Source: Burkholderia cenocepacia (lineage in GTDB: Bacteria; Pseudomonadota; Gammaproteobacteria; Burkholderiales; Burkholderiaceae). From it: DNA of 64,000 nucleotides. The DNA is taken from assembly GCF_014211915.1 (NCBI RefSeq), contig NZ_CP060040.1, positions 496,001 through 560,000 on the forward strand. The letters are read 5' to 3'. The position numbers and the translations under genes are program-made. The number at the start of each line of letters is the position of its first letter. The first letter of the stretch is position 1. Below, one piece after another: positions 8,192-17,645 of the stretch. The notes beneath the pieces are model-generated. The model worked only from the letters and a program-made list of their open reading frames with translations, was not told where the DNA came from and searched no databases.

Positions 8192-11100
8192 ATGTATTTC
8201 GACCGACGACTATGGGCAATGATGGCGGGATTGCGCTGGCGGGTGGCGGCGGCCGTCGCGCTCGGGCTGCTCGCGATGGGTGTCGGCATCCTCCGCTTCG
8301 TATTCCTCGGCCGCGTGCTGGCGCTGGTTTTTTCCGGCGCGCCGGCGCGCGGCATCGGCGAAGCCGTCGTTGCAACGGCGGCCTGCGTGCTGCTGCGTGC
8401 ATGGCTCGATCATCGCCGCACGGTGCTCGCGCAGCACACGGCCGGCCGCGTGCAGGCCACGCTGCGCGCGCGGCTGTTCGACCGGATCGCCGCGCTCGGC
8501 CCCGCATGGTTCAGCGGCGAACGCACGGGCGGCGTGATGCTGGCCGTCGTCGACGGCGTCGAGCAGTTGCAGACCTTCTTCGGCGTCTACCTGCCGCAGC
8601 TCGCGATCGCCGCGTGCGCGCCGCTGATGATCTTCGCGGTGCTCGCGTGGTGGGACGTGCCGACGGCCGCGGTCCTGCTGGTCGCGGCGCTCGTCACACT
8701 CGCGCTGCCGCAGCTCGTGCATCGTGCGGACAAGCGCGCGGCGCTCGCCCGTTCGGCTGCGTTCAAGGCGTTCGGCGAGGAGTTTCTCGACGCGGTGCAG
8801 GGCCTGCCGACGCTGAAGGCGTTCGGGCAGAGCACCGCGTTCGGCGCGAAGCTGGCCGCGAAGGCGCGCGCGCTGTCGGACAGCACGTTCTGGGTGCTCG
8901 CGCTCGGGCTGCTGACGCGGCTCTTCACGGATCTCGGCACCGGCCTCGGCGCGGCCGCGGCGATCGCGGTGGGCGCGTGGCGCGTGCGGCACGGCGACAT
9001 GAGCCTCGAAGCGCTGCTGATCGTGCTGATGGCCGGCAGCGAGATCTTCCGGCCGCTGCGCGACCTGCGCGCGGTGCTGCATCAGGGGATGATCGGCCAG
9101 TCGGCGGCGAATGCGATCCATGCGCTGCTCGACGCGGGCAGCCATGCCCCTTCCGTCGACGCACCGCGCGTACCCGGCCTGCGGCCGGAGATCGCGTTCG
9201 ATCGCGTCAGCTTCGCGTACCCGGGGCGCCGCGCGGATGCCCATGCGGCGTTGAGCTTCACGGTGCGCGAGGGTGAGACGGTCGCGATCGTCGGGCCGAG
9301 CGGGGCCGGCAAGTCGACCATCGTGCGCCTGCTGCTGCGCCAGCACGACGCGCAGGGCGGCGCGGTCCGGATCGGCGGCCGCGACGTGCGCACGCTCGAT
9401 GCCGACCAGGTGCGCGAGATGATCGCGGTCGTCGCGCAGGATGCGACGCTGTTCGACGGCAGCGTCGCCGACAACCTGCGGCTCGGTCGCCCGGACGCGA
9501 GCGACGCGGACATGATCGCCGCCGCGCGCGCGGCCAATGCGCACGACTTCATCTCGGCGCTGCCCGACGGCTACGCGACGCGTATCGGCGAACGCGGGCT
9601 CATGCTGTCGGGCGGCCAGCGCCAGCGCATCGCGATCGCCCGCGCGCTGCTGCGCGATGCGCCGATCCTGTTGCTCGACGAGGCGCTGTCGTCGGTCGAT
9701 GCGGAAAACGAAGCGCTGATCCAGCAGGCGCTCGACCGGCTCACGCGCGGGCGCACGACGCTCGTGCTCGCGCACCGGCTGTCCAGCGTGATCGGCGCCG
9801 ATCGCATCCTGGTGCTCGACCAGGGGCAGGTGGTCGACGAAGGGACGCATGCGGCGCTGATCGCGCGCGACGGCCCGTATCGCCGCCTGATGGGGCCGCA
9901 ACTGGAAGCGGTCGCCGAGTCCGTCGGCGCGACGGCGGCGGCGGGCACGACCGGCCGCGCGTCGTCGGGCCCGCAGGTGCGGCCGCTGAACGACGACGCG
10001 GCGACGATCGGCTGGCCGGAAACGTTGCAGACCCTGCTGCGCTTCGTGCGTCCGTGGAAGGGCAAGGTGGTGCTGACCGTGCTGTTCGGGATCGGCCGCG
10101 TGCTCGCGTTCATCGGCGTCGGCGTGCTCGGCGCGCGGGTGGTCGGCGCGGTGCCGAGCGGTCACGTCGGCACGGGGCTGGTGACCGCGCTGCTCGTGAT
10201 CGCGCCGGTCGCGGCCGTGCTGCACTGGCTCGAATCGTGGCTCGCGCACGACATGGCGTACCGGCTGCTCGCGGAAATGCGCATCGCGCTGTTCGCGACG
10301 CTCGAACGGCTCGCGCCGGCCGGGCTGCTAAGCCGCCGTTCCGGCGATCTCGTGTCGCTCGCGACGCAGGACGTCGAGACCGTCGAATATTTCTATGCGC
10401 ATACGCTGGCGCCCGCGTTCGTCGCGGTGCTCGTGCCGGCCGGCGTGCTGGTGCTGCTCGCGTCGGTCGCATGGCCGCTCGCGCTCGTGCTGCTGCCGTT
10501 CCTGCTGTGGGCCGGGCTCGCGCCCGTGCTGGCCCGGCGCGACGTCGACCGGCTCGGCACCGGCGCGCGCGACGCGCTCGGCCAACTCGGCGCGCATCTG
10601 ACCGAAACGATCCAGGGCCTCGCGGAACTGACCGCGTTCCAGGCGATCGCGCGCCGGCGCGCGGCATTCGTGGCCGAAGTCGACGCGTATCGCCGGCAGC
10701 GCGCGAAGCTGCTCGACGATCTGTCGACGCAAAGCGCCGCGCTGGAAGTCGCCAGCGGGCTCGGCGGGCTGGCGGTCGCGGCGCTCGGCGCGTGGTTGTG
10801 CGCACGCGGCGGGTTCCCGCGCGAGTCGTTGCCGCTGCTGGTGCTGGTCGCGGTGGCCGCGTTCATGCCGGTGGCCGAAATCGGCCAGGTTGCGCGCCAG
10901 CTTGCCGACACGATCGCGTCGACGCGCCGCTTGCGCGCGCTGGAGAAGGAACCCGTGACGGTGACCGACGGCGCGCATGCGATGCCCGGCAATCCGGCGG
11001 TGCGGTTCGACGCGGCGTCGTTCACGTATCCGGGGCGCAGCGTGCCCGCGCTCGACCGCGTGAGCTTCGAGGTGCCGCCCGGCAGCACGGTCGCGCTGGT

Positions 11101-11731
11101 CGGCGCGTCGGGCGCCGGCAAGTCGACCGTCGCGAGCCTGCTGCTGCGTTTCTGGGACCCGCAGCAGGGCCGCGTGACGCTCGGCGGCGTCGATCTGCGC
11201 GATCTGAGGCTCGACGACCTGCGGCAGCACATCGCGCTCGTCGCGCAGGACACCTATCTGTTCAACGACACGCTCGAGGCGAACATCCGGCTCGCCGCGA
11301 ACGACGCGTCCGATGCGGACGTACAGCGCGCGATCGACCACGCGGCGCTCGGCGATTTCGTCGCGCGACTGCCGGACGGGCTCGCGACGCGCGTCGGCGA
11401 GCGCGGCGTGCAGTTGTCGGGCGGCCAGCGCCAGCGTGTGGCGATCGCACGCGCGTTCCTGAAGGATGCGCCGGTGCTGATCCTCGACGAGGCGACGTCG
11501 CACCTGGACACGATCAGCGAGCAGCAGATCCGCGCGGCGCTGGAGGACCTGATGACGCAGCGCACGTCGATCATCATCGCGCACCGCCTGTCGACCGTGC
11601 GCAATGCCGACCTGATCCTCGTGATGGAGCAGGGCGCCGTGATCGAGGCCGGCCGCCACGCGGAGCTGCTGGCACGGCAGGGCGCGTATGCGCGGCTCGT
11701 GTCGCATCAGGCGAGCGGAGTCGCGGCGTGA
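8192..11731 (+). CDS. Double ABC exporter, two fused TMD-NBD halves (CydDC-like)
   Basis: This 1179-residue protein contains two complete ABC exporter halves in one chain. Half 1 has membrane helices at about residues 15-320, Walker A GPSGAGKST (about 367), the signature LSGGQRQR (about 472) and Walker B ILLLDEALSSVD. Half 2 has helices at about 610-900, Walker A GASGAGKST (about 970), LSGGQRQR (about 1075) and Walker B VLILDEATSHLD. Both ATP sites keep the catalytic Glu, so neither looks degenerate. The overall order resembles CydD-CydC heterodimers (cysteine/glutathione export) joined into one polypeptide, but no cyd genes are nearby, so the substrate is unassigned. The start follows CGGAGG. 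The divergent LysR gene is the probable regulator. Confidence 0.85.
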   Translation: MYFDRRLWAMMAGLRWRVAAAVALGLLAMGVGILRFVFLGRVLALVFSGAPARGIGEAVVATAACVLLRAWLDHRRTVLAQHTAGRVQATLRARLFDRIAALGPAWFSGERTGGVMLAVVDGVEQLQTFFGVYLPQLAIAACAPLMIFAVLAWWDVPTAAVLLVAALVTLALPQLVHRADKRAALARSAAFKAFGEEFLDAVQGLPTLKAFGQSTAFGAKLAAKARALSDSTFWVLALGLLTRLFTDLGTGLGAAAAIAVGAWRVRHGDMSLEALLIVLMAGSEIFRPLRDLRAVLHQGMIGQSAANAIHALLDAGSHAPSVDAPRVPGLRPEIAFDRVSFAYPGRRADAHAALSFTVREGETVAIVGPSGAGKSTIVRLLLRQHDAQGGAVRIGGRDVRTLDADQVREMIAVVAQDATLFDGSVADNLRLGRPDASDADMIAAARAANAHDFISALPDGYATRIGERGLMLSGGQRQRIAIARALLRDAPILLLDEALSSVDAENEALIQQALDRLTRGRTTLVLAHRLSSVIGADRILVLDQGQVVDEGTHAALIARDGPYRRLMGPQLEAVAESVGATAAAGTTGRASSGPQVRPLNDDAATIGWPETLQTLLRFVRPWKGKVVLTVLFGIGRVLAFIGVGVLGARVVGAVPSGHVGTGLVTALLVIAPVAAVLHWLESWLAHDMAYRLLAEMRIALFATLERLAPAGLLSRRSGDLVSLATQDVETVEYFYAHTLAPAFVAVLVPAGVLVLLASVAWPLALVLLPFLLWAGLAPVLARRDVDRLGTGARDALGQLGAHLTETIQGLAELTAFQAIARRRAAFVAEVDAYRRQRAKLLDDLSTQSAALEVASGLGGLAVAALGAWLCARGGFPRESLPLLVLVAVAAFMPVAEIGQVARQLADTIASTRRLRALEKEPVTVTDGAHAMPGNPAVRFDAASFTYPGRSVPALDRVSFEVPPGSTVALVGASGAGKSTVASLLLRFWDPQQGRVTLGGVDLRDLRLDDLRQHIALVAQDTYLFNDTLEANIRLAANDASDADVQRAIDHAALGDFVARLPDGLATRVGERGVQLSGGQRQRVAIARAFLKDAPVLILDEATSHLDTISEQQIRAALEDLMTQRTSIIIAHRLSTVRNADLILVMEQGAVIEAGRHAELLARQGAYARLVSHQASGVAA

Positions 11732-12121
11732 GCGGCGCGGCATCGGTGCGCCGTCGTTCGGCGATGCCGCGCGAATTCCGCAATCTGCGTTGAGCCGCGC
11801 CGGCGGTTGCCGGCCTGGCGCCCACGGTCGTCCCGCCGAGGCGGCTGGTTGAATCGCCGGCCGTCCGCGCAAACCGATGTGCGGGCAGCGATGGCGCGGT
11901 CGTCATCCTGCCGCACGCGTTGCGCTGGACGGCCGTCGTGCCGGCCCGCGCCAGCCGCTGCAACCTTCCCTTCAGCCCTTTGCCTCGAGCCCGCCTGCAC
12001 GCCCGCCCCGTGCATGTCGCCCCCCGCCGCCGCTTTCCTCCGATCTATCCGCGCCGCGCGCCGCGGGTTTGCCTCGATGCATTTATTTGTTGCGGACTTT
12101 TTTGTTGTCGTAGTATCGCCA
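11732..12121. other. Intergenic stretch upstream of the amino-acid ABC operon
   Basis: About 390 bp with no supported gene; the open frames here overlap each other and lack ribosome-binding sites. GC is high up to about 12080 and then drops just before the promoter-like sequence at 12122. No clear terminator for the ABC exporter was found. Confidence 0.5.
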
Positions 12122-12151
12122 TTGACAACACTTGTTGCACTAAGGTCTAAT
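12122..12151 (+). promoter_or_regulatory. Candidate sigma70 promoter of the amino-acid ABC operon
   Basis: A consensus -35 TTGACA (12122-12127) is followed after 18 bp by TCTAAT (12146-12151) as a -10. It lies about 90 bp before the binding-protein start in a locally AT-rich stretch. The -10 lacks the conserved A at its second position, so support is moderate. Confidence 0.4.
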
Positions 12152-12238
12152 TCAACATCGCATGTTGCGGTGCGGCTTGATGTCGTCGTTCCCCGGCCAG
12201 CCGGCCGGTTACATCGCTCAACCATGCGGAGAAATGCC

Positions 12239-12991
12239 ATGAGTCGCCGTTCCTTCCTGAAAGCCGTCGCGGTTGCTGCCGCGCTCGGCGCCAGCCTCGC
12301 GCACGCGGACACCAAGACGCTCGTCGTCGGGACCGATACGTCGTTCATGCCGTTCGAGTTCAAGCAGGGCGACAAGTACGTCGGCTTCGATCTCGACCTG
12401 TGGGCCGAGATCGCGAAGGACCAGGGCTGGAAATACACGATCCAGCCGATGGATTTCGCGGGCCTGATCCCGGCGCTGCAGACGCAGAACATCGACGTCG
12501 CGCTGTCCGGGATGACCATCAAGGAAGAGCGCAAGAAGGCGATCGACTTCTCCGCGCCGTACTACGACAGCGGGCTCGCCGCGATGGTGCAAGCCGGCAA
12601 TACGTCGATCAAGTCGATCGACGACCTGAACGGCAAGGTGATCGCCGCGAAGACGGGCACCGCGACGATCGACTGGATCAAGGCGCACCTGAAGCCGAAG
12701 GAGGTCCGTCAGTTCCCGAACATCGACCAGGCCTATCTCGCGCTGGAAGCCGGCCGCGTCGACGCGGCGATGCACGATACGCCGAACGTGCTGTTCTTCG
12801 TGAACAACGAAGGCAAGGGCAAGGTGCAGGTCGCGGGCCAGCCGGTCAGCGGCGACAAGTACGGGATCGGCTTCCCGAAGGGCAGCGCACTCGTGCCGAA
12901 GGTCAATGCGTCGCTCGTGAAGATCAAGGCCGACGGCCGCTACGCGCAGATCTACAAGAAGTGGTTCGGCGCCGAGCCGCCGAAGATGTGA
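12239..12991 (+). CDS. Polar amino-acid ABC transporter, periplasmic binding protein
   Basis: A 250-residue type II solute-binding protein of the GlnH/HisJ family. The Sec signal peptide runs to about residue 22 (cleavage near LAHA-D). TDTSFMPFEFKQGDKYVGFD and ALSGMTIKEERKKAIDFSAPYY are family hallmarks. GGAGAA precedes ATG 12239; an in-frame ATG at 12224 lacks such a site. It heads an operon with a permease and an ATPase and so delivers a polar amino acid or related compound to the inner-membrane complex. Resemblance is strongest to glutamine-type binders, but the substrate is not provable. Confidence 0.9.
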   Translation: MSRRSFLKAVAVAAALGASLAHADTKTLVVGTDTSFMPFEFKQGDKYVGFDLDLWAEIAKDQGWKYTIQPMDFAGLIPALQTQNIDVALSGMTIKEERKKAIDFSAPYYDSGLAAMVQAGNTSIKSIDDLNGKVIAAKTGTATIDWIKAHLKPKEVRQFPNIDQAYLALEAGRVDAAMHDTPNVLFFVNNEGKGKVQVAGQPVSGDKYGIGFPKGSALVPKVNASLVKIKADGRYAQIYKKWFGAEPPKM

Positions 12992-13057
12992 GCGTGACCA
13001 CGCGCCATGGCGCGGCCGGGTGGCCGCGCCGGTCTTGAATCGAACGGGGAGCGACAA

Positions 13058-13714
13058 GTGAATTTCGATTGGTCGGCGATCTGGGCGGCGTTGCCGGACC
13101 TGATGGACGGGGTCCGGTTGACGGTGTTCATCGCATTACTGGGGCTGGTGGGCGGTTTCATCGTCGGGATGATCGCGGGCATGTTCCGCGCATACGGACC
13201 GAAGGCGATGAACGTGCTCGCACAGGTCTATATTGAATTGATTCGCGGCACGCCGATCGTCGTGCAGGTGATGTTCCTGTATTTCGCGCTGCCGCTGCTC
13301 GCGCATATCCGCATCGACGGCCTGACGGCCGCGATCATCGCGATCACGGTGAATTCCGGCGCGTATCTCGCGGAAGTGGTGCGCGGCGCGCTGCTGTCGA
13401 TCCCGAAGGGGCTGACGGAGGCGGGGCTCGCGATGGGCCTGTCGATGCCGCGCGTGCTGCTGAAGATCGTCGGGCCGCTGGCGTTCCGGCGGCTGATTCC
13501 GCCGCTCGGCAACCAGTGCATCGTGAGCCTGAAGGACACGTCGCTGTTCATCGTGATCGGCGTGGGCGAACTGACGCGCAAGGGGCAGGAAATCATCGCG
13601 GGCAATTTCCAGGCGGTCGAGATCTGGAGTGCGGTGGCCGTCATCTATCTGATACTGACCGGCGCGATGACGCTGACGCTGCGGATCGTCGAGAAGAGGA
13701 TGCGTATCTTATGA
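13058..13714 (+). CDS. Polar amino-acid ABC transporter permease (GlnP-like)
   Basis: A 218-residue inner-membrane permease of the His/Glu/Gln family with about five helices. The [17 protein letters not shown] motif and the EAA loop ([20 protein letters not shown]) that contacts the ATPase are present. The start is GTG 13058 behind GGGGAGC. It is 66 bp downstream of the binding protein and overlaps the ATPase start by 4 bp (ATGA). Only one permease gene is present, so the complex probably uses a homodimer. Confidence 0.92.
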   Translation: MNFDWSAIWAALPDLMDGVRLTVFIALLGLVGGFIVGMIAGMFRAYGPKAMNVLAQVYIELIRGTPIVVQVMFLYFALPLLAHIRIDGLTAAIIAITVNSGAYLAEVVRGALLSIPKGLTEAGLAMGLSMPRVLLKIVGPLAFRRLIPPLGNQCIVSLKDTSLFIVIGVGELTRKGQEIIAGNFQAVEIWSAVAVIYLILTGAMTLTLRIVEKRMRIL

Positions 13715-14439
13715 GCATGATCGAATTCCAGAACGTGTCGAAGAGCTTCGGCCACGTGCCGGTGCTGAAGAACATCGACCTGAAGATCGACGCGGGCGAG
13801 GTGGTCGTCGTGGTCGGCCCGTCGGGCTCGGGCAAGTCGACGATGCTGCGCTGTATCAACGCGCTCGAGAAAATCACCGGCGGCGAGCTGCTGGTCGACG
13901 GCCAGAGCGTGCGCGGCAACGCGACGACGATCCGCAACATCCGGCTCGAAGCCGGCATGGTGTTCCAGCAGTTCAACCTGTTCCCGCAAATGACCGCGCT
14001 CGAGAACGTGATGTTCGGGCCGATCCAGGTGCGCGGCGCGTCGCGCGCCGACGCGCGCGACCAGGCGATGGCGCTGCTCGACAAGGTCGGCCTCGAATCG
14101 CGCGCGAATCATTACCCGTCGGAGCTGTCGGGCGGCCAGCAGCAGCGCGTCGCGATCGCGCGGGCGCTCGCGATCCGGCCGCGGTTGATGCTGTTCGACG
14201 AGCCGACCTCGGCGCTCGATCCGGAGCTGCGCCACGAAGTGCTGAAAGTGATGCAGGATCTCGCGACCGAAGGGATGACGATGATCGTCGTCACGCACGA
14301 GATCGGCTTCGCGAAGCGGGTCGGCACGCGGCTGCTGTTCATGGATCAGGGCGGCATTGCCGAGGACGGCCATCCGGTCGACCTGATCGACCGGCCGCCG
14401 ACGCCGCGCCTGAAGGAATTCCTGAAACACGTATCCTGA
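13711..14439 (+). CDS. Polar amino-acid ABC transporter ATP-binding protein (GlnQ-like)
   Basis: A 242-residue ATPase. Walker A is GPSGSGKST (about residues 36-44), followed by the Q-loop [10 protein letters not shown], the signature [15 protein letters not shown] and Walker [15 protein letters not shown]. It is translationally coupled to the permease through an ATGA overlap. It powers import by the proteins encoded at 12239 and 13058. The C45 hydrolase gene starts 20 bp later, so metabolism genes are cotranscribed with the importer. Confidence 0.93.
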   Translation: MSMIEFQNVSKSFGHVPVLKNIDLKIDAGEVVVVVGPSGSGKSTMLRCINALEKITGGELLVDGQSVRGNATTIRNIRLEAGMVFQQFNLFPQMTALENVMFGPIQVRGASRADARDQAMALLDKVGLESRANHYPSELSGGQQQRVAIARALAIRPRLMLFDEPTSALDPELRHEVLKVMQDLATEGMTMIVVTHEIGFAKRVGTRLLFMDQGGIAEDGHPVDLIDRPPTPRLKEFLKHVS

Positions 14440-14459
14440 ACGGAACCGAAACTTCCGAC

Positions 14460-15509
14460 ATGCCGCTTTCCCTTTCTCCCGTCATCGCCGGCACGCCGTT
14501 CGACATCGGCGTGCGCCTGGGTGAGCTTGCCCGCCCGGTATTCGACGCGTACATGCAGCAGAGCAGCGCATGGCAGGCCGTGCGCCGCTGGCGCGGCGAT
14601 CCGTTCGTCGCGGTGCTGCGGCAGGCCGCGCTTGCCGCGTATCCCGATCTCGTCGCGGAGCTCGACGGGATCGCGGCGGGCATCGGCTGGCCGGCCGAGG
14701 ACATCTTCCTGTGGAACTGCCGCGGCGAGCTGATCCACAACGCGCCGGACGGCTGCACGACGCTCGCCGCGCGCGCTGCGAACGGCACGCGCTGGATCGC
14801 GCACAACGAGGACGGCGATCCGTACCTGCGCGAACGGTGCCTGCTCGTCGACGTGCAGCCGGCGGGCAAGCCGGGTTTCATCAGTTTCTACTACCCGGGA
14901 TCGCTGCCGGGCCATACCTTTGCCGCGAACCGCGCGGGTATCGCGCAGGCGATCAACAACCTGCGAATCCGCACGCCGGCGCCGGGCGTGCCGCGCATGA
15001 TCCTCGCGCGCGCCGTGCTCGACGCGACGTCGCTCGATGCGGCCGCCGACGTGCTGCGATCGCATGGGCGTGCGAGCGGTTTTCATCACACGCTCGGTGC
15101 GACCGGCGATGCGCGCTTGATGAGCATCGAGGCGAGCGTCGCGCGCTGCTCGATCGTCGACGTCGCGCACCTCAGTGGGCACGCGAATCATCTCGTGCAT
15201 GCCGGCTGCGACGCGGAAGCGCAGATCGTCACGCAGTCGTCGGCCGACCGCCAGCGTCGCGTCGATGCGCTGACGCCCGGCATCGACAGGATCGACGCAG
15301 CCGCGCTGTTGCGCGTGCTTGGCGATCGCGCGCCGGAAGGGCTGCCGATCTATCGCGACGATCCGGCCGATCCCGACGACGAGAATACGCTGGCGACCGC
15401 GGTGTTCGAGATTCGTGACACCGCGATCGACTTCACCGTTCATCAACACGGCACGCAGCGCTTCGCGACGCGCATCGTGCCGTCCGGACGCGCACACCGC
15501 GCATCCTGA
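14460..15509 (+). CDS. C45-family autoproteolytic acyltransferase/hydrolase
   Basis: A 349-residue protein of the peptidase C45 (isopenicillin-N acyltransferase-like, Ntn hydrolase) family. These proenzymes cleave themselves before an internal Cys, which becomes the N-terminal nucleophile; here it is the Cys in NAPDGCTTLAAR (about residue 98). The following WIAHNEDGD stretch is also typical. Family members hydrolyse amide bonds such as penicillin side chains or N-acyl amino acids. Its place between an amino-acid importer and an aminotransferase suggests that it releases an amine or amino acid from an imported amide (inference). There is no signal peptide, so it is cytoplasmic. Confidence 0.85.
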   Translation: MPLSLSPVIAGTPFDIGVRLGELARPVFDAYMQQSSAWQAVRRWRGDPFVAVLRQAALAAYPDLVAELDGIAAGIGWPAEDIFLWNCRGELIHNAPDGCTTLAARAANGTRWIAHNEDGDPYLRERCLLVDVQPAGKPGFISFYYPGSLPGHTFAANRAGIAQAINNLRIRTPAPGVPRMILARAVLDATSLDAAADVLRSHGRASGFHHTLGATGDARLMSIEASVARCSIVDVAHLSGHANHLVHAGCDAEAQIVTQSSADRQRRVDALTPGIDRIDAAALLRVLGDRAPEGLPIYRDDPADPDDENTLATAVFEIRDTAIDFTVHQHGTQRFATRIVPSGRAHRAS

Positions 15510-15524
15510 TCCATGAGGCCACGC

Positions 15525-16859
15525 ATGACGACCGTTTTCCATCGCGCCCCGCGCGCCACCTTGCCCGTTGCCGTCGCAGGCGACGGCATCGAGATCATCG
15601 ATTCGACCGGCAAACGCTATATCGACGCGTGCGGCGGCGCGGCCGTATCGTGTCTCGGCCACAGCAACCAGCGCGTGATCGATGCGATCAAGCGACAGGC
15701 GCAGCAATTGCCTTACGCGCATACGTCGTTCTTCACGACGGAAGTGGCCGAGGCACTGGCCGACCGGCTCGTCGACGCCGCGCCGGCCGGGCTCGACCAC
15801 GTGTATTTCGTATCGGGCGGCTCCGAGGCGATCGAAGCCGCGCTGAAGCTCGCGCGCCAGTATTTCGTCGAGAAGGGCGAGCCGCAGCGCCGTCATTTCA
15901 TCGCCCGGCGCCAGAGCTATCACGGCAACACGCTCGGCGCGCTCGCGATCGGCGGCAACGCCTGGCGGCGCGAGCCGTTCCTGCCGCTGCTGATCGAAGC
16001 GCACCACGTGAGCCCGTGCTATGCGTACCGCGACCAGCAGGCGGGCGAAACCGACGAAGCGTACGCGCAGCGCCTCGCGGATGAGCTCGAACGGAAGATC
16101 GTCGAGCTCGGCGCGGAAAACGTCGCGGCGTTCGTCGCGGAAACGGTAGTGGGCGCGACGGCCGGCGCGGTGCCGCCGGTGCGCACGTACCTGAAGAAGA
16201 TCCGCGCGGTGTGCGACAAGTACGGCGTGCTGCTGATCCTCGACGAGATCATGTCGGGGATGGGGCGCACGGGCTACCTGTATGCATGCGACGAAGACGA
16301 CGTCGCGCCCGATCTGCTGACGATCGCGAAAGGGCTCGGCGCGGGCTACCAGCCGATCGGGGCGACGCTGGTGAGCGACCGCATCTATCGAACGATCGTC
16401 GACGGCTCGGGCTTCTTCCAGCACGGCCACACCTACCTCGGCCATGCGACCGCCTGCGCGGCCGCGCTCGAAGTGCAGCGCGTGATCGCCGAAGACAAGC
16501 TGCTCGACAACGTGAAGGCGCGCGGCGAACAACTGCGTGCGTCGTTGCGCGAGCATTACGGCACGCATCCGCATGTCGGCGACGTGCGCGGCCGCGGGCT
16601 GTTCGTCGGCGTCGAACTCGTGCGCGATCGCGACACCAAGGCGACCTTCGACCCCGCGTTGAAGCTGCATGCGGCGGTCAAGCGCGAAGCGATGCAGAGA
16701 GGGTTGATGGTGTATCCGATGGGTGGCACGATCGACGGCGTGCACGGTGATCACATCCTGATTGCGCCGCCGTTCGTGTGTACCGCGCAGCAGATCGACA
16801 CGATCGTCGAGCGGCTGTCCGGCGCGGTCGGCGCGGCGCTCGCGTCGGCCGGCGCATGA
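15525..16859 (+). CDS. Class III PLP-dependent aminotransferase
   Basis: A 444-residue fold-type I, class III (omega/ornithine-type) aminotransferase. The PLP lysine is in LLTIAKGLGAGYQP (about residue 270), the cofactor Asp is in LLILDEIMSGMGRTG, and the phosphate-binding VSGGSEAIEAALKLAR lies near residue 90. ATG 15525 is preferred over 15513 because GAGG lies seven bases before it. It moves an amino group from an omega-amine or amino acid to pyruvate or 2-oxoglutarate; the exact donor is unknown. In the operon it probably acts after the C45 hydrolase. Confidence 0.88.
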   Translation: MTTVFHRAPRATLPVAVAGDGIEIIDSTGKRYIDACGGAAVSCLGHSNQRVIDAIKRQAQQLPYAHTSFFTTEVAEALADRLVDAAPAGLDHVYFVSGGSEAIEAALKLARQYFVEKGEPQRRHFIARRQSYHGNTLGALAIGGNAWRREPFLPLLIEAHHVSPCYAYRDQQAGETDEAYAQRLADELERKIVELGAENVAAFVAETVVGATAGAVPPVRTYLKKIRAVCDKYGVLLILDEIMSGMGRTGYLYACDEDDVAPDLLTIAKGLGAGYQPIGATLVSDRIYRTIVDGSGFFQHGHTYLGHATACAAALEVQRVIAEDKLLDNVKARGEQLRASLREHYGTHPHVGDVRGRGLFVGVELVRDRDTKATFDPALKLHAAVKREAMQRGLMVYPMGGTIDGVHGDHILIAPPFVCTAQQIDTIVERLSGAVGAALASAGA

Positions 16860-16884
16860 ACCCCGATCTCACCGAATCCTCGCC

Positions 16885-17439
16885 ATGACAGACAGACTGC
16901 CACCCTTCGATCCCGCATCGGCCACCGACGAACAGAAGGCCGTGCTCGCCGACATTCTCAGTGGCCCGCGCGGCAACCTGAACGGGCCGTTCCTCGGCTG
17001 GATCGCCAGCCCCGAGCTGGCCCAGCACGCGCAGAAGCTCGGCGCGTTCTGCCGCTATCGCACCGGGCTGCCGCTGCGCCTGTCGGAGCTCGCGATTCTC
17101 GTGACGGCCGCGCGCTGGCGCTCGCAGGCCGAGTGGCACATCCATCATCCGATCGCGCTCGAGGCCGGCGTGCCGGCCGCGACGGCCGACGCGATCCGCC
17201 GCGGCGTCGCGCCCGCATTCGAATCGGACGACGATGCGCTGATCCATGCGTTCGCCACCGAGCTGTACGACACGCGCCGCGTGAGCGATGCGACGTTCGC
17301 GCGTGCACAGGCGCGCTTCGGCCACGAGACCGTCGTGAATCTCGTCGCGCTGCTCGGCTATTACGCGCTCGTGGCGATGACGCTCAACACGTTCGATATG
17401 CGCGCAGACGGACAAACTGATTTGCCGTTTCCGGAATAA
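16885..17439 (+). CDS. Carboxymuconolactone decarboxylase-like protein
   Basis: A 184-residue all-helical protein of the CMD/AhpD-like family. RLSELAILVTAARWRSQAEW followed by a HIHHPIALEAGV-like helix is the usual core. The CxxC redox pair of true AhpD is missing (the only Cys is in GAFCRYRTG), so peroxidase activity is unlikely. It is the last gene of the importer operon, 25 bp after the aminotransferase and 52 bp before a strong terminator. It may handle a lactone or acid produced downstream of transamination, but this is only inference from position. Confidence 0.8.
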   Translation: MTDRLPPFDPASATDEQKAVLADILSGPRGNLNGPFLGWIASPELAQHAQKLGAFCRYRTGLPLRLSELAILVTAARWRSQAEWHIHHPIALEAGVPAATADAIRRGVAPAFESDDDALIHAFATELYDTRRVSDATFARAQARFGHETVVNLVALLGYYALVAMTLNTFDMRADGQTDLPFPE

Positions 17440-17491
17440 TCGCCGCCGGCGCGTGCGTCGGCGGCATGCCGCACGCACGTCGGATCGCTCG

Positions 17492-17517
17492 AAAAGCCCG
17501 TATACACGGGCTTTTTT
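17492..17517 (+). terminator. Rho-independent terminator of the importer operon
   Basis: The stem AAAGCCCGT / ACGGGCTTT with a 4-base loop is followed by a T run. An A run also precedes it, so it could work in both directions, but the upstream gene on the plus strand is the obvious client. Confidence 0.85.
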
Positions 17518-17645
17518 GCATTTCGGCACGGATCGCCCCCCGTCTCGCCACATCGTGACGACGCCTGCCGCACGACCTGCGCGTCGATGCAGGAAATTTT
17601 CCCAGTCTCTAGAATTTCCTCAAAAGAACCACGGGGGAAATATCG

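Noticed and set aside
8192..11731. cydDC naming
   Set aside because: No cytochrome bd genes are nearby and the match was judged by architecture only.
16885..17439. AhpD peroxidase
   Set aside because: The CxxC pair is absent.
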